The notes below the pieces were generated by a model, which made no database searches, was not told where the DNA came from, and saw nothing but the letters and a program-made list of their open reading frames with translations. 64,000 nucleotides of DNA from Phallusia mammillata (taxonomy: Eukaryota; Chordata; Ascidiacea; Phlebobranchia; Ascidiidae). Both the position numbers and the translations under genes were made by a program. Of this stretch, positions 1 through 11,137 are shown in pieces. The number at the start of each line of letters is the position of its first letter. The first letter of the stretch is position 1. The stretch lies in contig QLIY01000063.1 of the NCBI GenBank assembly GCA_003260075.1, positions 39,406 to 103,405 of the forward strand, given 5' to 3'.

Positions 1-261
1 TTAAGCTGTAAAGCAGTATAATGTGGCACAGGTAGAGGAGGTATGAAGACATAAAAAAGAAGCCTATTCGAATCGGTTTGCAATTTAGCCAGATCAAGTT
101 TATAGTTTTTATTTTAACAACGTAAATATAATTTAAACGTACCAAAAATAATTGCAATCAGAAACAAACTAACGAAATTTGCACATACGAAACAGAAACT
201 AAGAAATGAAAACCGACTAAGGGCAAACCAACAAACCTGGTAAAACGCAACTCATACTAGT

Positions 262-2949
262 TTACTTGTACGGGGTGTAGCGAGGATGGAGAGGTGATAC
301 CCGGTGCTTTCGTGAGAGTCCTATTCGACGTGGCCGCACGCAAGTTCGAAGCGGCTGTAACCTTTCCAAACGTTCTGCCCCTAAAAATGTTTCGAGACTT
401 AAATGGTTTAAGACAAAAACTTACATATTAACAGACTGCCAACAACCTAAACATAATGTATAAGGTATTTTATTTTATGGGCTCAAGCTATTCGTTTTCT
501 TGGCAACACAGCGCTGCTTTTTTACAAAATCACTGCAAACGTTGATAGTGTTGATAAGGAAGTACAGTAAACCTCGCTTAATCTGGACCCGTTTGGACCA
601 AAAAATGTTTCCCGGTTATATGAAGATCCGGTGTATACGAAGTCGATTAGTTAAAGCCTTATCACTTTACACATCTTTTGAACCTCAAGTTTTGTCCGAA
701 TTATGCAAAGATCAGGGTTTACCGAATCCGGTTTTAACGAGGTTTATTGTACCCATCATAGGTTATTTTGAACTTACTTGCGTTTTGCATCTTTGACGAA
801 TAGAATTTGTCGTAGAAACTGTCAATAGAAAACAATGATAAATGGTTTTAAAAAATGTAACAACAGAACGAAACACCACTAGATGCAACTTGCTTGTCCA
901 ACATAAACAATAAATGTCTTGTTTACCTGTTCGTCTCTGTTTCATACTCCATGTCACTTGTGTCACATAGAATTTCCTTTTGCATTTTGACATGTTGTTT
1001 GTTATTACATGGGTGCATAGATTCATCGTCACTATCCTGGGTTGATGTTAGTTCACAATCTTTCGTCACAGGGACTTCTTGATCCAAATCCCGATTCTGG
1101 AATTGGCTAAGCACGTCTGATACAGTGAGTGTTTGATTTACCTTCGCGCTTGGCAATGTTGTGACAGAGTCTAGGTCGTAAAAAATCTGGCCATCGTCCT
1201 CTTCACAATTTGTTGGTACAGACACATTTTGCACACTTTTTTCGGCGTTGTCCGTCATTGGAAAGTTAGCATCAGGACGACATTGGTTTGATATGCTACC
1301 GTTTAAATCCTCTTCGGCATTCGTGTGATTAGAGCAACGTTCTTCATTATATATTGGCACGTTACTCACACTGCAAGGTGTGACATGTGGGCTATCAACA
1401 AGTTGATGAGACAAAGAAGTGTTCTGTATGTTGTTTTCCACTTCAGGAACAAATCGGTCATTGGCCTGGCTCCCTTGGGTCCCGCTGTACTGGTTAACCA
1501 TTGTTTTGTCGCAGAGTAAATCACTAGCCGGAACAACACGAGTAAAAAAATCATCAGCATTTGTTTGTGATATTGCATCCTTTGACAAAATGTTTCCGCA
1601 GTCGTGTTGGTTGTTTGGTATTTGTGAACTGTCGAACAGTTGAGGCGTGCTTGTCGCGCTAGAAACATACTCGTTTCCTCCCTGTAAGTGGGAGTTGATT
1701 GATGGATCGTTGTCAGGCGTTGGGGTAGGGGTTGGTAATGAGCGCTCTGGAATTTCATTTTGGCAGTTTGGAAATTTTCCAGCGATAGCGTAAGCGTCTG
1801 CGAAAGTATGGCTATTTGTTTTGCAACCACACCTAAATTAAATAGCTACCTGCACTTTCTTTCCATGCGTACGGCTTCCAGCTCATGACGGTGGAGTTGT
1901 TTGTTATGTCGGTGGGCCTGAAGTAAACAAACGGTTGCAAGCTTTTATGTACAAATAGCATACAATTTTTTCTACTCGTACCGTAAAATGATTTGACCCG
2001 AAGCGGTGTTGATAAGAGTTGATGTTTGCCGTTTTTCAGTCGGTAACTCCATCTCGTTTGGAGAGCTCTTTTCTAAATCACGAAGCGAGATACATTCCGA
2101 TTTACATTTTAAGAAATCGACGTTGTTGACAGGGTCAGCATTGTGGCAAGATGGACTCCGAGTGCCTGAAACAAACTGCAACCAAGGGTCAGCTTCAGCT
2201 TTTAATTTAGGCGATAAGCCTTGCGGTGGACAGTCTTGTTTAGAGCTTGCCAATATATCGCCACCCTGAAAAATGTCGGAGCTTGGAGTTGGGCTATCAT
2301 TTTCTGAGAGTATGTGCATTGGACACGCGTTTTCTTCTCTAGAAGAGCTACTGCATGGCGGACTTATTTTACTTGGCAATTGATCAGCAATCTTGTTACA
2401 TTCTGTAGGATCAGATATATTTTGATCCGGCCATTGTTTGGAAGTACCGTTTTCAGTTGAGCTTGTTTGGATTTCAATTGCTTTGAAGTTACAAATGCGG
2501 TCAAGCATGTCTTCCATCAGAAATGTCACTTCATTGTTGACTTGCAACCATGAAAACTGCTCACTTTTCGTTTTGTAAGCAGGCAACAGCTTGTCTGTTT
2601 GACTGAATTTTGAAGAACATGTTTGAATCGGGCTGCTGGATTTGCAGGTAACCATGGTTGAAGAGACCAGTTCACTGACAATTTCAGCTACAGTATTTTC
2701 TAATGTCAAATCAAAGTTTTGCTGACACCCTGGTAAACTGAACACATCACCAACAGAGCAAAAATGGGCAGTTTCGCACTTGTCGTCCGTTCGTGTTTTA
2801 GGGGCAGCTGGTAAACATAGCGCATCATCAACAGTTTTCGTTTTACAATAATCCAAACTTCTGACAGCCACTTGGGAGACAATACTGTTTAAAAGCGCAG
2901 AAATTTCCTGAAACTGGCTTCCGAAACCAGGCGCAACATCGCTTACCAT
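262..2949 (-). CDS. Ser/acidic-rich protein with RAD51AP1/2-like C-terminal motif
   Basis: Four exons on the minus strand: 2949-1982, 1832-927, 818-778, 374-262. All introns are GT-AG and phases agree; the sum is 2028 nt, 675 aa, with TAA at 264-262. The start is ATG at 2949 in a good context (GACAATGG). The first 640 residues are low-complexity, rich in Ser, Asp, Glu and Asn, with no fold I recognise. The last 37 residues are basic and contain IGLSRKHRVSPLHP (about 656-669). From memory this resembles the RAD51-interacting motif that ends RAD51AP1 and its meiotic paralogue RAD51AP2, which bind RAD51 in homologous recombination. Position at the extreme C-terminus and the long disordered front fit RAD51AP2 better than the short RAD51AP1. 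The exon structure is seen; identity is inferred from one motif. A 185-bp DNA transposon sits in the last intron. Confidence 0.6.
565..749. mobile_element. Short Tc1/mariner-pogo-like MITE, copy 1
   Basis: Starts CAGTAAACCTCG and ends CGAGGTTTATTG, so the ends are inverted repeats, and TA flanks each end (563-564 and 750-751). Internal sequence has further degenerate inverted words around CCGGAT. TA duplication with CAGT-type ends fits Tc1/mariner or pogo/Tigger derivatives; no transposase is encoded. Related sequence lies at 10740-10912 and 60786-60905. Confidence 0.6.
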
Positions 2950-4941
2950 TGTCCTTGGTATTGAAGTGGCAATTTTACGGTCCGTTACAGGCTTTTGATA
3001 TAGATCTTAGCTTGCACAGTCATAAGTCAACCACTCACCAGGAGGCAGGAATGTACACAGCACAGCTGAACCCTTTCATGTGTGATAGCTATAACAATAG
3101 TTTAGAAAATACATTGTGACGTCACAAGCCTCAGAGAGTGATTTGTTGTGACTTACCGCCAGCAGACCTGATTCAGCGCACGACCAACTTCCTGATGTAT
3201 AACAGCAAGCGGGTGCAGCTGCAGGTGGAATTAGGCAGATGCTGGACATTGCTGGACATTACCAGTTAATCTACAAAATAAGTTGGTTTATTGGACTATA
3301 GACCATCAGGTCTGTGCTATCAACTTAAGTGGGTTTTTAGGTGAACATGTAAGAAACAAGTTTCGGTTTACTGTTTGCAGATACGTAGTTCACCGCATAG
3401 GACTGCAGGTTTCAGTTAGGTGCTTTGTTTACGGTTTGCTTTCATATGTAAGCACATGAAGACACTTTGTTAAGTTTGTAGGTGCAACATGAATTAAATT
3501 ATAATCTAGTCATGTGCATGTATAATCATATTCATTCATAAAAAAATAGAACTTTAAATAGTTTTTGAGTACAAAAGCGATGATCAATTCAGGTTGTAGA
3601 TTCAAGCAGCAAACAATGTAAACAAAAGAAACCACATAAAAGCAAAATTATTCAGAAAAACTTACCAAAGCTAAATGGCTTAGTGACATTTAAAGGCAGT
3701 GAGTAATTGTTACCGGCTTAGTTATGAATGCAGTCGTAGCGTGACGTATAACGCTGTGTGATTACTGCCGCCTATTAGTAAAACTAAGGACATGTGTTGC
3801 TTGTGAGTTTAAGCTGTTTACTAAAGGTACACGGTTAAGTTTAGTCACAAGGTTGAAATGATTTCAGTTGGAGCAGAAGTTGTAGTTGCAAAAGTAGGAA
3901 TTCGAAGAAGTGTCGATAAACATTGCACGACATGCAATTTGTGCAGATCTGTCACTTTGCTAAATGTCCCGTACTATCCGTACCCGTAAAACAAGCTCAT
4001 TATTTAATAATGAAAATAACGCGGCCCAAATAGACCTGTAACGCGACCTGCTTTATTGTTCAGACGTTTTGGCAAATGCTCATGCCATCATAAGGATNNN
4101 NNNNNNNNNNNNNNNNNNNNNNNNNNNNNNNNNNNNNNNNNNNNNNNNNNNNNNNNNNNNNNNNNNNNNNNNNNNNACGAATATATGTCCGAGCTCATGC
4201 CATCATAAGCGATATGAGCATTTGCCGAAACGTCTGAACAATAAAGCATGTCGCTTTTTACGTATTTTTGTGCCGTTATTTTCATTATTAAACTTATGAC
4301 TGGATCCGTATATAGTGTTCCAAAGCTCATTATTAATTTGTAAGAACTTAAGCGGTTTTACAGCTGGATTTCAGTTTTTACAAGAATCGAACAACGTGGC
4401 AGCGCCTTCCACACGGGCAGACCATTCATCTACGGATTTAATATCATCGCCACAAACGCTATCAAGTTACACAAATAGAATTGTACAATGCGACGAGAAC
4501 CGAATCTCTCTTGGTGACAAACCTCTGGTGATTTGCTTTTTGCCCGCAATGAGTCCTCGCCTTTTTTACGACGTGTTCTCTTGTTTGCACACTGACTGGC
4601 TTGTGAGTAGCTGCTAACCGTCAGGTATTTGTCCAAACCTGTGGCTGGAGTCAGATATCTGCTGTATGAGAGACCTAGGGAAAGTATCTTCAGTTTTAAT
4701 GCTAAATTTTCGAGTTAGCTAGTTGTTGTTGTTGTTGGAGGGTCGATTTGAAATGCGTTTACTGCTTTTATGAGTATTTTTAGATTAAATAACAATTAAC
4801 AAGTACAATTACACATTCCAGGGTCCATTTTTTAGACCAGGATTGACAACTTTATAGTTACTGTCTATCATGTTATGATAATCGTCAGTTGCCTTAATTA
4901 CCGTTTGTAGGATATTCTTATTGTGGTACCGTACTGTCATC
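2950..4941. other. Intergenic region between two divergent genes
   Basis: Holds the divergent upstream regions of the RAD51AP-like gene and the fucosyltransferase. I see no convincing exon. It contains the direct doublet TGCTGGACATTGCTGGACATT near 3240, the inverted repeat with N gap at about 4010-4280, and a TTG triplet run near 4725. Confidence 0.5.
4010..4285. repeat. Inverted repeat interrupted by an N gap (4098-4176)
   Basis: The left arm and the reverse complement of the right arm share GCTTTATTGTTCAGACGTTT followed by GGCAAATGCTCAT and the word CATGCCATCATA. The gap of 79 N lies between the arms. A third single copy of the same arm is at 32925-33005. The arms carry the GAAACGTC word (right arm, plus strand) also seen in the hammerhead-bearing repeats of this window, so it is probably a member of the same retroelement group. 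Confidence 0.6.
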
Positions 4942-7105
4942 ATGAAAAAAAAGATTGCACGACTTGCATCCCGACTGTTTGTGGCAGGATTACTAGTAGC
5001 TGGTGTACTGTTCTTGCAGAGACCATATCGCAATCGCAACGAAAAGCTAATCGTGGACCCTGACTCAGAGCTTGCCGTACATTCCCCAGCTGTAATAAAC
5101 ATTCGTTCGCCGTTATTAACTTCTACGCTGGGACCGCCAAACATTTCTGACTTTACATTTGACGAGGCTGATATGCTGGACGAACATGGTAAGCCGTACA
5201 CTATAGTGATATGGAAGAACATCAACGGCAAACCTGGTTATATGGCCAACCCACAGGAATGTTTGGGCAACGTGCGATGCGATGTCACATACGACAAATC
5301 GAACATGGACAAGGTTCACGCTGTAGTATTCCCTTTCGATGGTCTCTCGAGTTCCGGTTTACCACAAAACAGGTACATGTAAACAAAAACATACTGCGCG
5401 CAATGAAATAATTTCAGTATGCCTTTGCTCAGTTTGTTATGTAAAGCAAAAAGCAAACGTTTTGTTGCCCAGTAGAAAATAACCGGTTTTTTACCTCTCG
5501 TTATAACCCTCAATGACGATCCAGGGTGGCACCAAACCCCATATTACGGATTTTAGAAGCAGATCGTTGAAAATAACAGACACGTCCCAATTACCCACGC
5601 CTTTTCATATTAACGGGCGTCACAGTGCTACTGGACAAGGGGTAGACCGGGCCTTACTGACACAACTGACACGCTTGACCAGATCACCCGCATTCCTGCT
5701 ATGCTCTACTGGACGCATGTTTGACGTGCAATCAGTGTCGAGCGAGAGAACTTTGCTGACATTTGAGGTTTTCTCCAAACCCTATTCCAATGCCCTTTTC
5801 CATGTTTACATAAAACTGTTTTAAAAAAGTTTTGTAGTACTGCAGTAGTGTACCACAAAACCGAATTAAGGATGAGATGAATGCATTCTGCAACATTAAA
5901 TGATGCCTTTTGTTGTTGTCGTTTTTAGGCAGCCGTGGCAGCTTTTTGCTTGGTGGAGTTTAGAAAGTCCATTGCACAGTAGTGGTGGTGGGAGTAGCAC
6001 ATGGAACAACTTTTTCAATCTTACGTTTCATTACCGAACGGATGCTGATGTGTACGCACCTTACGGCAGCATTAATCTTATACTGCGTGAGCTGAAGAAA
6101 GCCGGTGAGACCGAATTGGAGGATTTACTACAAAGAAAGCGCGGTTCGGACAAGATTGCTGCCTGGGCTGTTAGCAACTGTTACCAACCTCGCATGAGCT
6201 ACGCAAAGAGTTTAATGGATGCCGGATTACAGGTATATATTGAACTCTTTAGAATAACCTACGTAGTTTTTATTAAAACCTTACGTTGTTTTCATCTACC
6301 TGGTACTGCCTTTCCCCTAAGTTGTCATTTTATGCTTCATAAAGGCGCAGTCATGTTTACCTGTGGAAAATGCAATGTTTACATGGTCAACATTCGATGA
6401 CTGGTACAACAAATAAAGTCAAGACAGTTAAAGTCAATCATGGAACAGGCGTTTCATCACACAATTTCATATTATATACGACTGCTCTGTTGAAATGTGA
6501 ATGAAAAAACTTTGAATCGGGCGTCTTTGTTCCTTTACCTAAATAAACATCTTTTTGTGTCAAAGGTCGACACCTTCGGCGGTTGCTTCGGAGGCAAACA
6601 ACTGGCTGGTAACCGTTACTCCTTGGAGTTCTACAAAGCACTGGGGGAATACAAATTCTATTTCTCGTTTGAAAACTCCATTGGATGCAAGGATTACTTT
6701 ACTGAGAAATTTTGGTTTAATGGACTGCGTTCGGGAGCGGTGCCGATCGTGTGGGGACCACGGAAAAAGGACATTCTAAAAGTGGCGCCTACCAAGTCAT
6801 TTATCCATAGTCAAGACTTTGATTCACCTGCCAAAATGGTAGAGTATCTAAACTACCTAGTGAAGAACGAGACTGCTTACGCTGAATATTTACAATGGCG
6901 TACGTGGAATAAGTATCCGGAGCGCATTGAAACCAGGCTACGTATGGAGAACCGCGAAAATGACCTTCGCAGTTTCTGCAAGTTATGTAGCCTTGTTCAA
7001 ATGCACGGCCGCGCTCGCAAAAAGGGTTTGTCGATGCCCCATAAAGTCATACCGAGCCTTCACGAAGCCTGGCAAGGCGCAGAAAAGGGCTTATGTCATC
7101 ACTAA
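4942..7105 (+). CDS. Alpha-1,3-fucosyltransferase (GT10 family)
   Basis: Exons 4942-5372, 5929-6232, 6566-7105; GT-AG introns, phases 2 and 0, 424 aa, TAA at 7103-7105. It is a type II Golgi enzyme: short cytoplasmic tail (MKKK), signal anchor about residues 9-27, stem, then catalytic domain. Family motifs are clear: RQPWQLFAWWSLESP (vertebrate FUTs have a closely similar RQP...LESP block), VDTFGGC (about 246-252), and the nucleotide-sugar block YKFYFSFENSIGCKDYFTEK (274-293) followed by GAVPIVWGP. It transfers fucose from GDP-fucose to N-acetylglucosamine-containing glycans. N-glycosylation sequons include NIS and NLT. Length is close to vertebrate FUT3-7/9. Which acceptor it uses, and which vertebrate member is closest, cannot be read from sequence. 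The first ATG after an in-frame stretch encoding WYRTVI was chosen because it gives a normal type II tail. Confidence 0.93.
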
Positions 7106-8696
7106 CTGATGCCACGGGTCAAGGGAAAAAAACTACTGTGGAGCTCCGCGTGAACGCACAATGCGCAGGTATGAGATGCGCCATGGAAGCGTGACGTGCT
7201 TTAAGGAAGCTAAGACCCTATCTAAGCTCCGGTTACAGCTATTAGGTACGCGGTATAGCTTTTCTAAATTTAGTCGTGGGCCAACGGTACTGTTATACGT
7301 GTACAGTCGACACTTGTACTTTTATTTCATGCACCGCTTTATGCACATTAGATTATTTTACCCTCGATAAATGGTGTACGTTTTTTAGATTTTTTAGTAG
7401 GAGAAACCCTAAACAAATCAAAAGAAGCAGTAAACGATAATACTATTCTTACTGTTGTACATTAAATAAAAACAAAGTAAATTGAATTCCATGCGATACA
7501 GTTCCGCTTCGCAAAGTACTGCTGCCCATCACGCTAACTGAACCAAATAGACACCAAAGTTTACGGCCCGCTTGCTCACTGTTAAGGCTGAAGAGTTCCG
7601 ACAAAGTGTTGATATTTATATAATTGTGGTAGAGCAACAGGCCATTGTGAAAATGTTCTACTCTATTGTGTGCTGCATGTCACTGTACTCAGGATGCTCA
7701 CACCATCCATCCGTTGCTACATGATGCGTTTCGATTTTGTCCCTTGTGACTTCCTATGAATGTTTTTACAGCCTGTGGTGAACTATATGTTGTTTTAAGT
7801 CCCAGAATTGTAATTACGAAAATGTTGAATTTGAAATCCGATTTTTTTTATCGGCTATTCGTATTCAAACATATTTTTTGTGCCTTTGTTTACCCCAGGC
7901 TAAATAATTCAAATTTGCTTTTGATACTTATAAAACGAAACTGGTGCCCTGTAACGCGCTACGTTATTTATTGACTCAACAAAATACAGCTCCCACTGAA
8001 AAAGCAAATTAGAATTTAAATATAGAATGGCATTTAAAATAAACCATATGGTGACTTTTTACAATTGTGCATTCCTAATCATAGCAGACAAATTGCTTTT
8101 TTGTTCTACAGTGTAGATTTTTCTTGTGCCGTTTGTGCCTTTATTTACCATCATAAAACATATATATGTATATATATGGACGTTGTTCAAAATGTTGATC
8201 CTTAAACTATTGCTAAACGAACCGTGTTTTTACCTCTATTTACACTTCCTTGCACTGGAAAGCTGAGTACCAAGCACCTTACCAGTAGTGATTGACTCTA
8301 ACCGTCACGTAAAACGACCGAGCATACTTTGCCAAGTAATGTTGTGACTGTATTGACCAATGTCATGAATTTAAAATATTCTAACGCTATTTGTACGTGC
8401 AGATTGTTGTTGTGTCATTTGCAACAGAGGTTCTCAAACTTTTGTTTTCTTTACCCCATGCCGATTTCGAAGATTTTTTTTCTTAAAAAGGTAATTTTGC
8501 AACTATTGCAAAAATCAACTCCAGATAAATGTGATTTGGTAAGATAAAATATGTTTCATCTCTTAAGGAATTTCAACATATATTTACTCTACCTTTATAT
8601 TTACTCTACCACATTACGTTCAGAACTTATGCGTTAGTACTGCAAATTGGGACATATTATTTTATACGAATGCACACACAAACTTGTTTTTTTGTC

Positions 8697-9002
8697 TGTT
8701 TTGAGCCTAATATTCGGTAAAGCACGTGTTTGAACTGTTTTCCGCTTGTCTTAAAAAGCAGTGACGATCCAGTCACATACGCAGTTTGTTGAAAGAATAT
8801 TGGGCAAGAATTTAGCGTTAAAAAGCGTATCTGCTCCCGGGGGGGGGGGATTTTTTGTCCGTTTTGAGCCTAATATTCGGTAAAGCACGTGCTTAAACTG
8901 TTTTCCGCTTTTCTTAAAAAGCAGTGACGATCCAGTCACATACGCAATTTATTTAAAGAATATTGGGCAAGAATTTAGCGTTAAAAAGCGTATCTGCTCC
9001 CG
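8697..9002. repeat. Near-identical direct duplication around an 11-nt G run
   Basis: The segment beginning GAGCCTAATATTCGGTAAAG and ending GCGTATCTGCTCCCG occurs at about 8700-8838 and again at about 8862-9002, separated by G(11) at 8839-8849 plus a few bases. The copies differ by scattered substitutions, as two alleles would. Probable assembly duplication. Confidence 0.75.
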
Positions 9003-9962
9003 TTATGCTACTTTGTCTTGAATGGCGATCGTGAGCACACAATCGATGCCTTAACTATGCTGTATGTTTTTACTGTGAAGCTTTCGCGTTTATGTTTTTC
9101 TTTTCGCACAAATGTGCAAAACCGCTATGCAAGTGCACGTTGCTTTCTTCGCCTATTAAAGCCACTCTTTGGACAACAGTACCTATCGGGTAGCTAACGT
9201 TGAATTACATGTGTTTTTTTACAATAATTACAAGTTGTTTTGTTAATTTTTATAAGTAATGGTACAGCTTTTGCTAAAGTGGGCCATCTTTGGCAAAGAT
9301 CCAGCTGGCATAACGTAATAATTACTTTATATTGAAGCCATCAACAGTTGGTGCTTGTCATGGTATTATATGCCCAACCGTGGGTTGTGTTTCTTTCGAA
9401 CAGGCTACCGCTTTGTATTGTCTGCCTGAGGACTGGAAATAAATCTGTGATTGCTGGCTTATGCGGCTGATTTTCAATGAGACAGCTATAGCTAACCGGA
9501 AGTGACGTGTATTGCTTTAAACACAGCAACCGCAGGCGGTTTGTTCCGCGAATGAACAATGTGAATTATAATGGTTATCAGTTTTTACCAAGCTCACCAC
9601 GAACTTTTCTTAGGCCTGTACTTCAGTGCGTTTAACCATGAAGTTCGTTTTATGCGAAATCTGAAAGTTCGCCCAAAGTCTGTAGCTGCTATGTCGTTAC
9701 AGTTTGAAAATGACAAAACAAAAACAATTCTTGAATGTTAATGCGATTTGAACTATGATAGGTTCAACCAATTAAATCATGTGGGGTTAATCAACCGACA
9801 TTGAAAACCGTTTGATAATTCATAATCAATAAGCGATGCCACTGTAGACAGTTCCTTGGTAAACATCATTTAAGCCTACCGTTGTAGGGCGGTTTGGTTT
9901 AGTTTTCCTAGCCAACCCGATCACAAATGGTTATTGAATTGAGGACGAGACAAACAATAGCC

Positions 9963-10198
9963 AGTGTCCCCGCTCCTTTAAGGAAATATGCGCCAATACA
10001 ATAATCACGACCTACATGAAATCTGTCGCGTACAAACAAGAAACGAATTAGGTTCCGAAACGAATATACGCCGCGGGGGGGGGGGGTGTCCCCGCTCCTT
10101 TGAGGAAATATGCGCCAATACAATAATCACGACCTACATGAAATTTGTCACGCGTACAAACAAGAAACGAATTAGGTTCCGAAACGAATATACGCCGC
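9963..10198. repeat. Near-identical direct duplication around a 12-nt G run
   Basis: The segment starting GTGTCCCCGCTCCTTT and ending ACGAATATACGCCGC is present on both sides of G(12) at 10075-10086. Copies differ by a few substitutions. Same artefact signature as elsewhere in the window. Confidence 0.75.
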
Positions 10199-10739
10199 CA
10201 TCCAGAACCCCATACATGCTATTTTTGTCATCTACAAAAGCTTAATCAATAGCAGTTCCAGTTATAGTTGCTAGTTGCACGTGAATATCAGTCGCACAAC
10301 CGATATGGCGTTGTGAACCCGAAAGAGGGTGAAGTTTATACCTTTGTTAAGGTCAAGGTCACAATAAAACAAAATAGTTTGGCAGACTATTTACAGGCAG
10401 TTGTAAACGCACAAGAAGACCTAGGAAATGTTCAAACCCTTGAGTTCTGTTGCGCTTGTAAATTATTGCTGCATAATGTCCTGTTTAACTGATTTTAAGC
10501 CATCGATGAAATGCTTGGGCTATTAAAGCAATTAATTTCCGCACTTTTTAAAAATGCGTTTTATTGAGCAATTGATTCCGCACTACCTATTTCCGCAAGT
10601 GTTTTTCTATTGGATGGGTAGGTCGCATGTGCAAATGCATTAATTTGTAACTTTTTTCCCAGTGAGGGCAAAGTTGTCACATATTCCAGCAAGACAATAT
10701 GTATATGTAACCCCCATAAACGTTGTGTTGCGCTGACGC

Positions 10740-10912
10740 CAGTTAAACCGGATTAGGTAAATTTGGATCTTCGCCAAATTCGGACAAAACTTCAGGTACG
10801 AATGATTTGTAATGTGATAGAGCTTTAACTAATCAACATTGGTTAATCCGGATCTTTGCCTAATCCGGACAAAATTTATGGTCCGAATGGATCCGGATCA
10901 ACCGAGGTTTAC
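10740..10912. mobile_element. Mariner/pogo-like MITE, copy 2
   Basis: Left end CAGTTAAACCGGATTAGG, right end AACCGAGGTTTACT, inverted with respect to each other; interior repeats AATCCGGA words. It resembles the element at 565-749. The right end abuts the 91-nt G run after CTATATA, so the right flank cannot be checked. Confidence 0.45.
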
Positions 10913-10920
10913 TCTATATA

Positions 10921-11011
<91 letters not shown>
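10921..11011. repeat. 91-nt pure G run
   Basis: Uninterrupted G for 91 nt between a MITE and ordinary sequence, without flanking G-rich drift. Long perfect G runs of this kind are unlikely genomic microsatellites and more likely assembly filler or sequencing artefact. Comparable C runs are at 23557-23611, 42741-42779, 49059-49082 and 49926-50022. Confidence 0.8.
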
Positions 11012-11012
<1 letters not shown>

Positions 11013-11137
11013 ATTTTGAAATATGAGAAAAGGGCGGTAAAGAACAATATATATCGGAAAACATCACAAAAAATAAAGCTTTGGAAAAGTGAAGGAATGT
11101 ACAAAAACGTCAAATATCTCCGTCAATCTGTGTTTTA

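Larger units (their letters stand above)
7106..11137. other. Intergenic region, repeat-containing
   Basis: No exon I can support. After the fucosyltransferase stop there is an AATAAA-like site (ATTAAATAAA near 7462). It then holds two homopolymer-joined duplications (about 8697-9002 and 9963-10198), a mariner-like MITE (10740-10912) and a 91-nt G run at 10921-11011. Short ORFs here have no splice or codon support. Confidence 0.5.
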
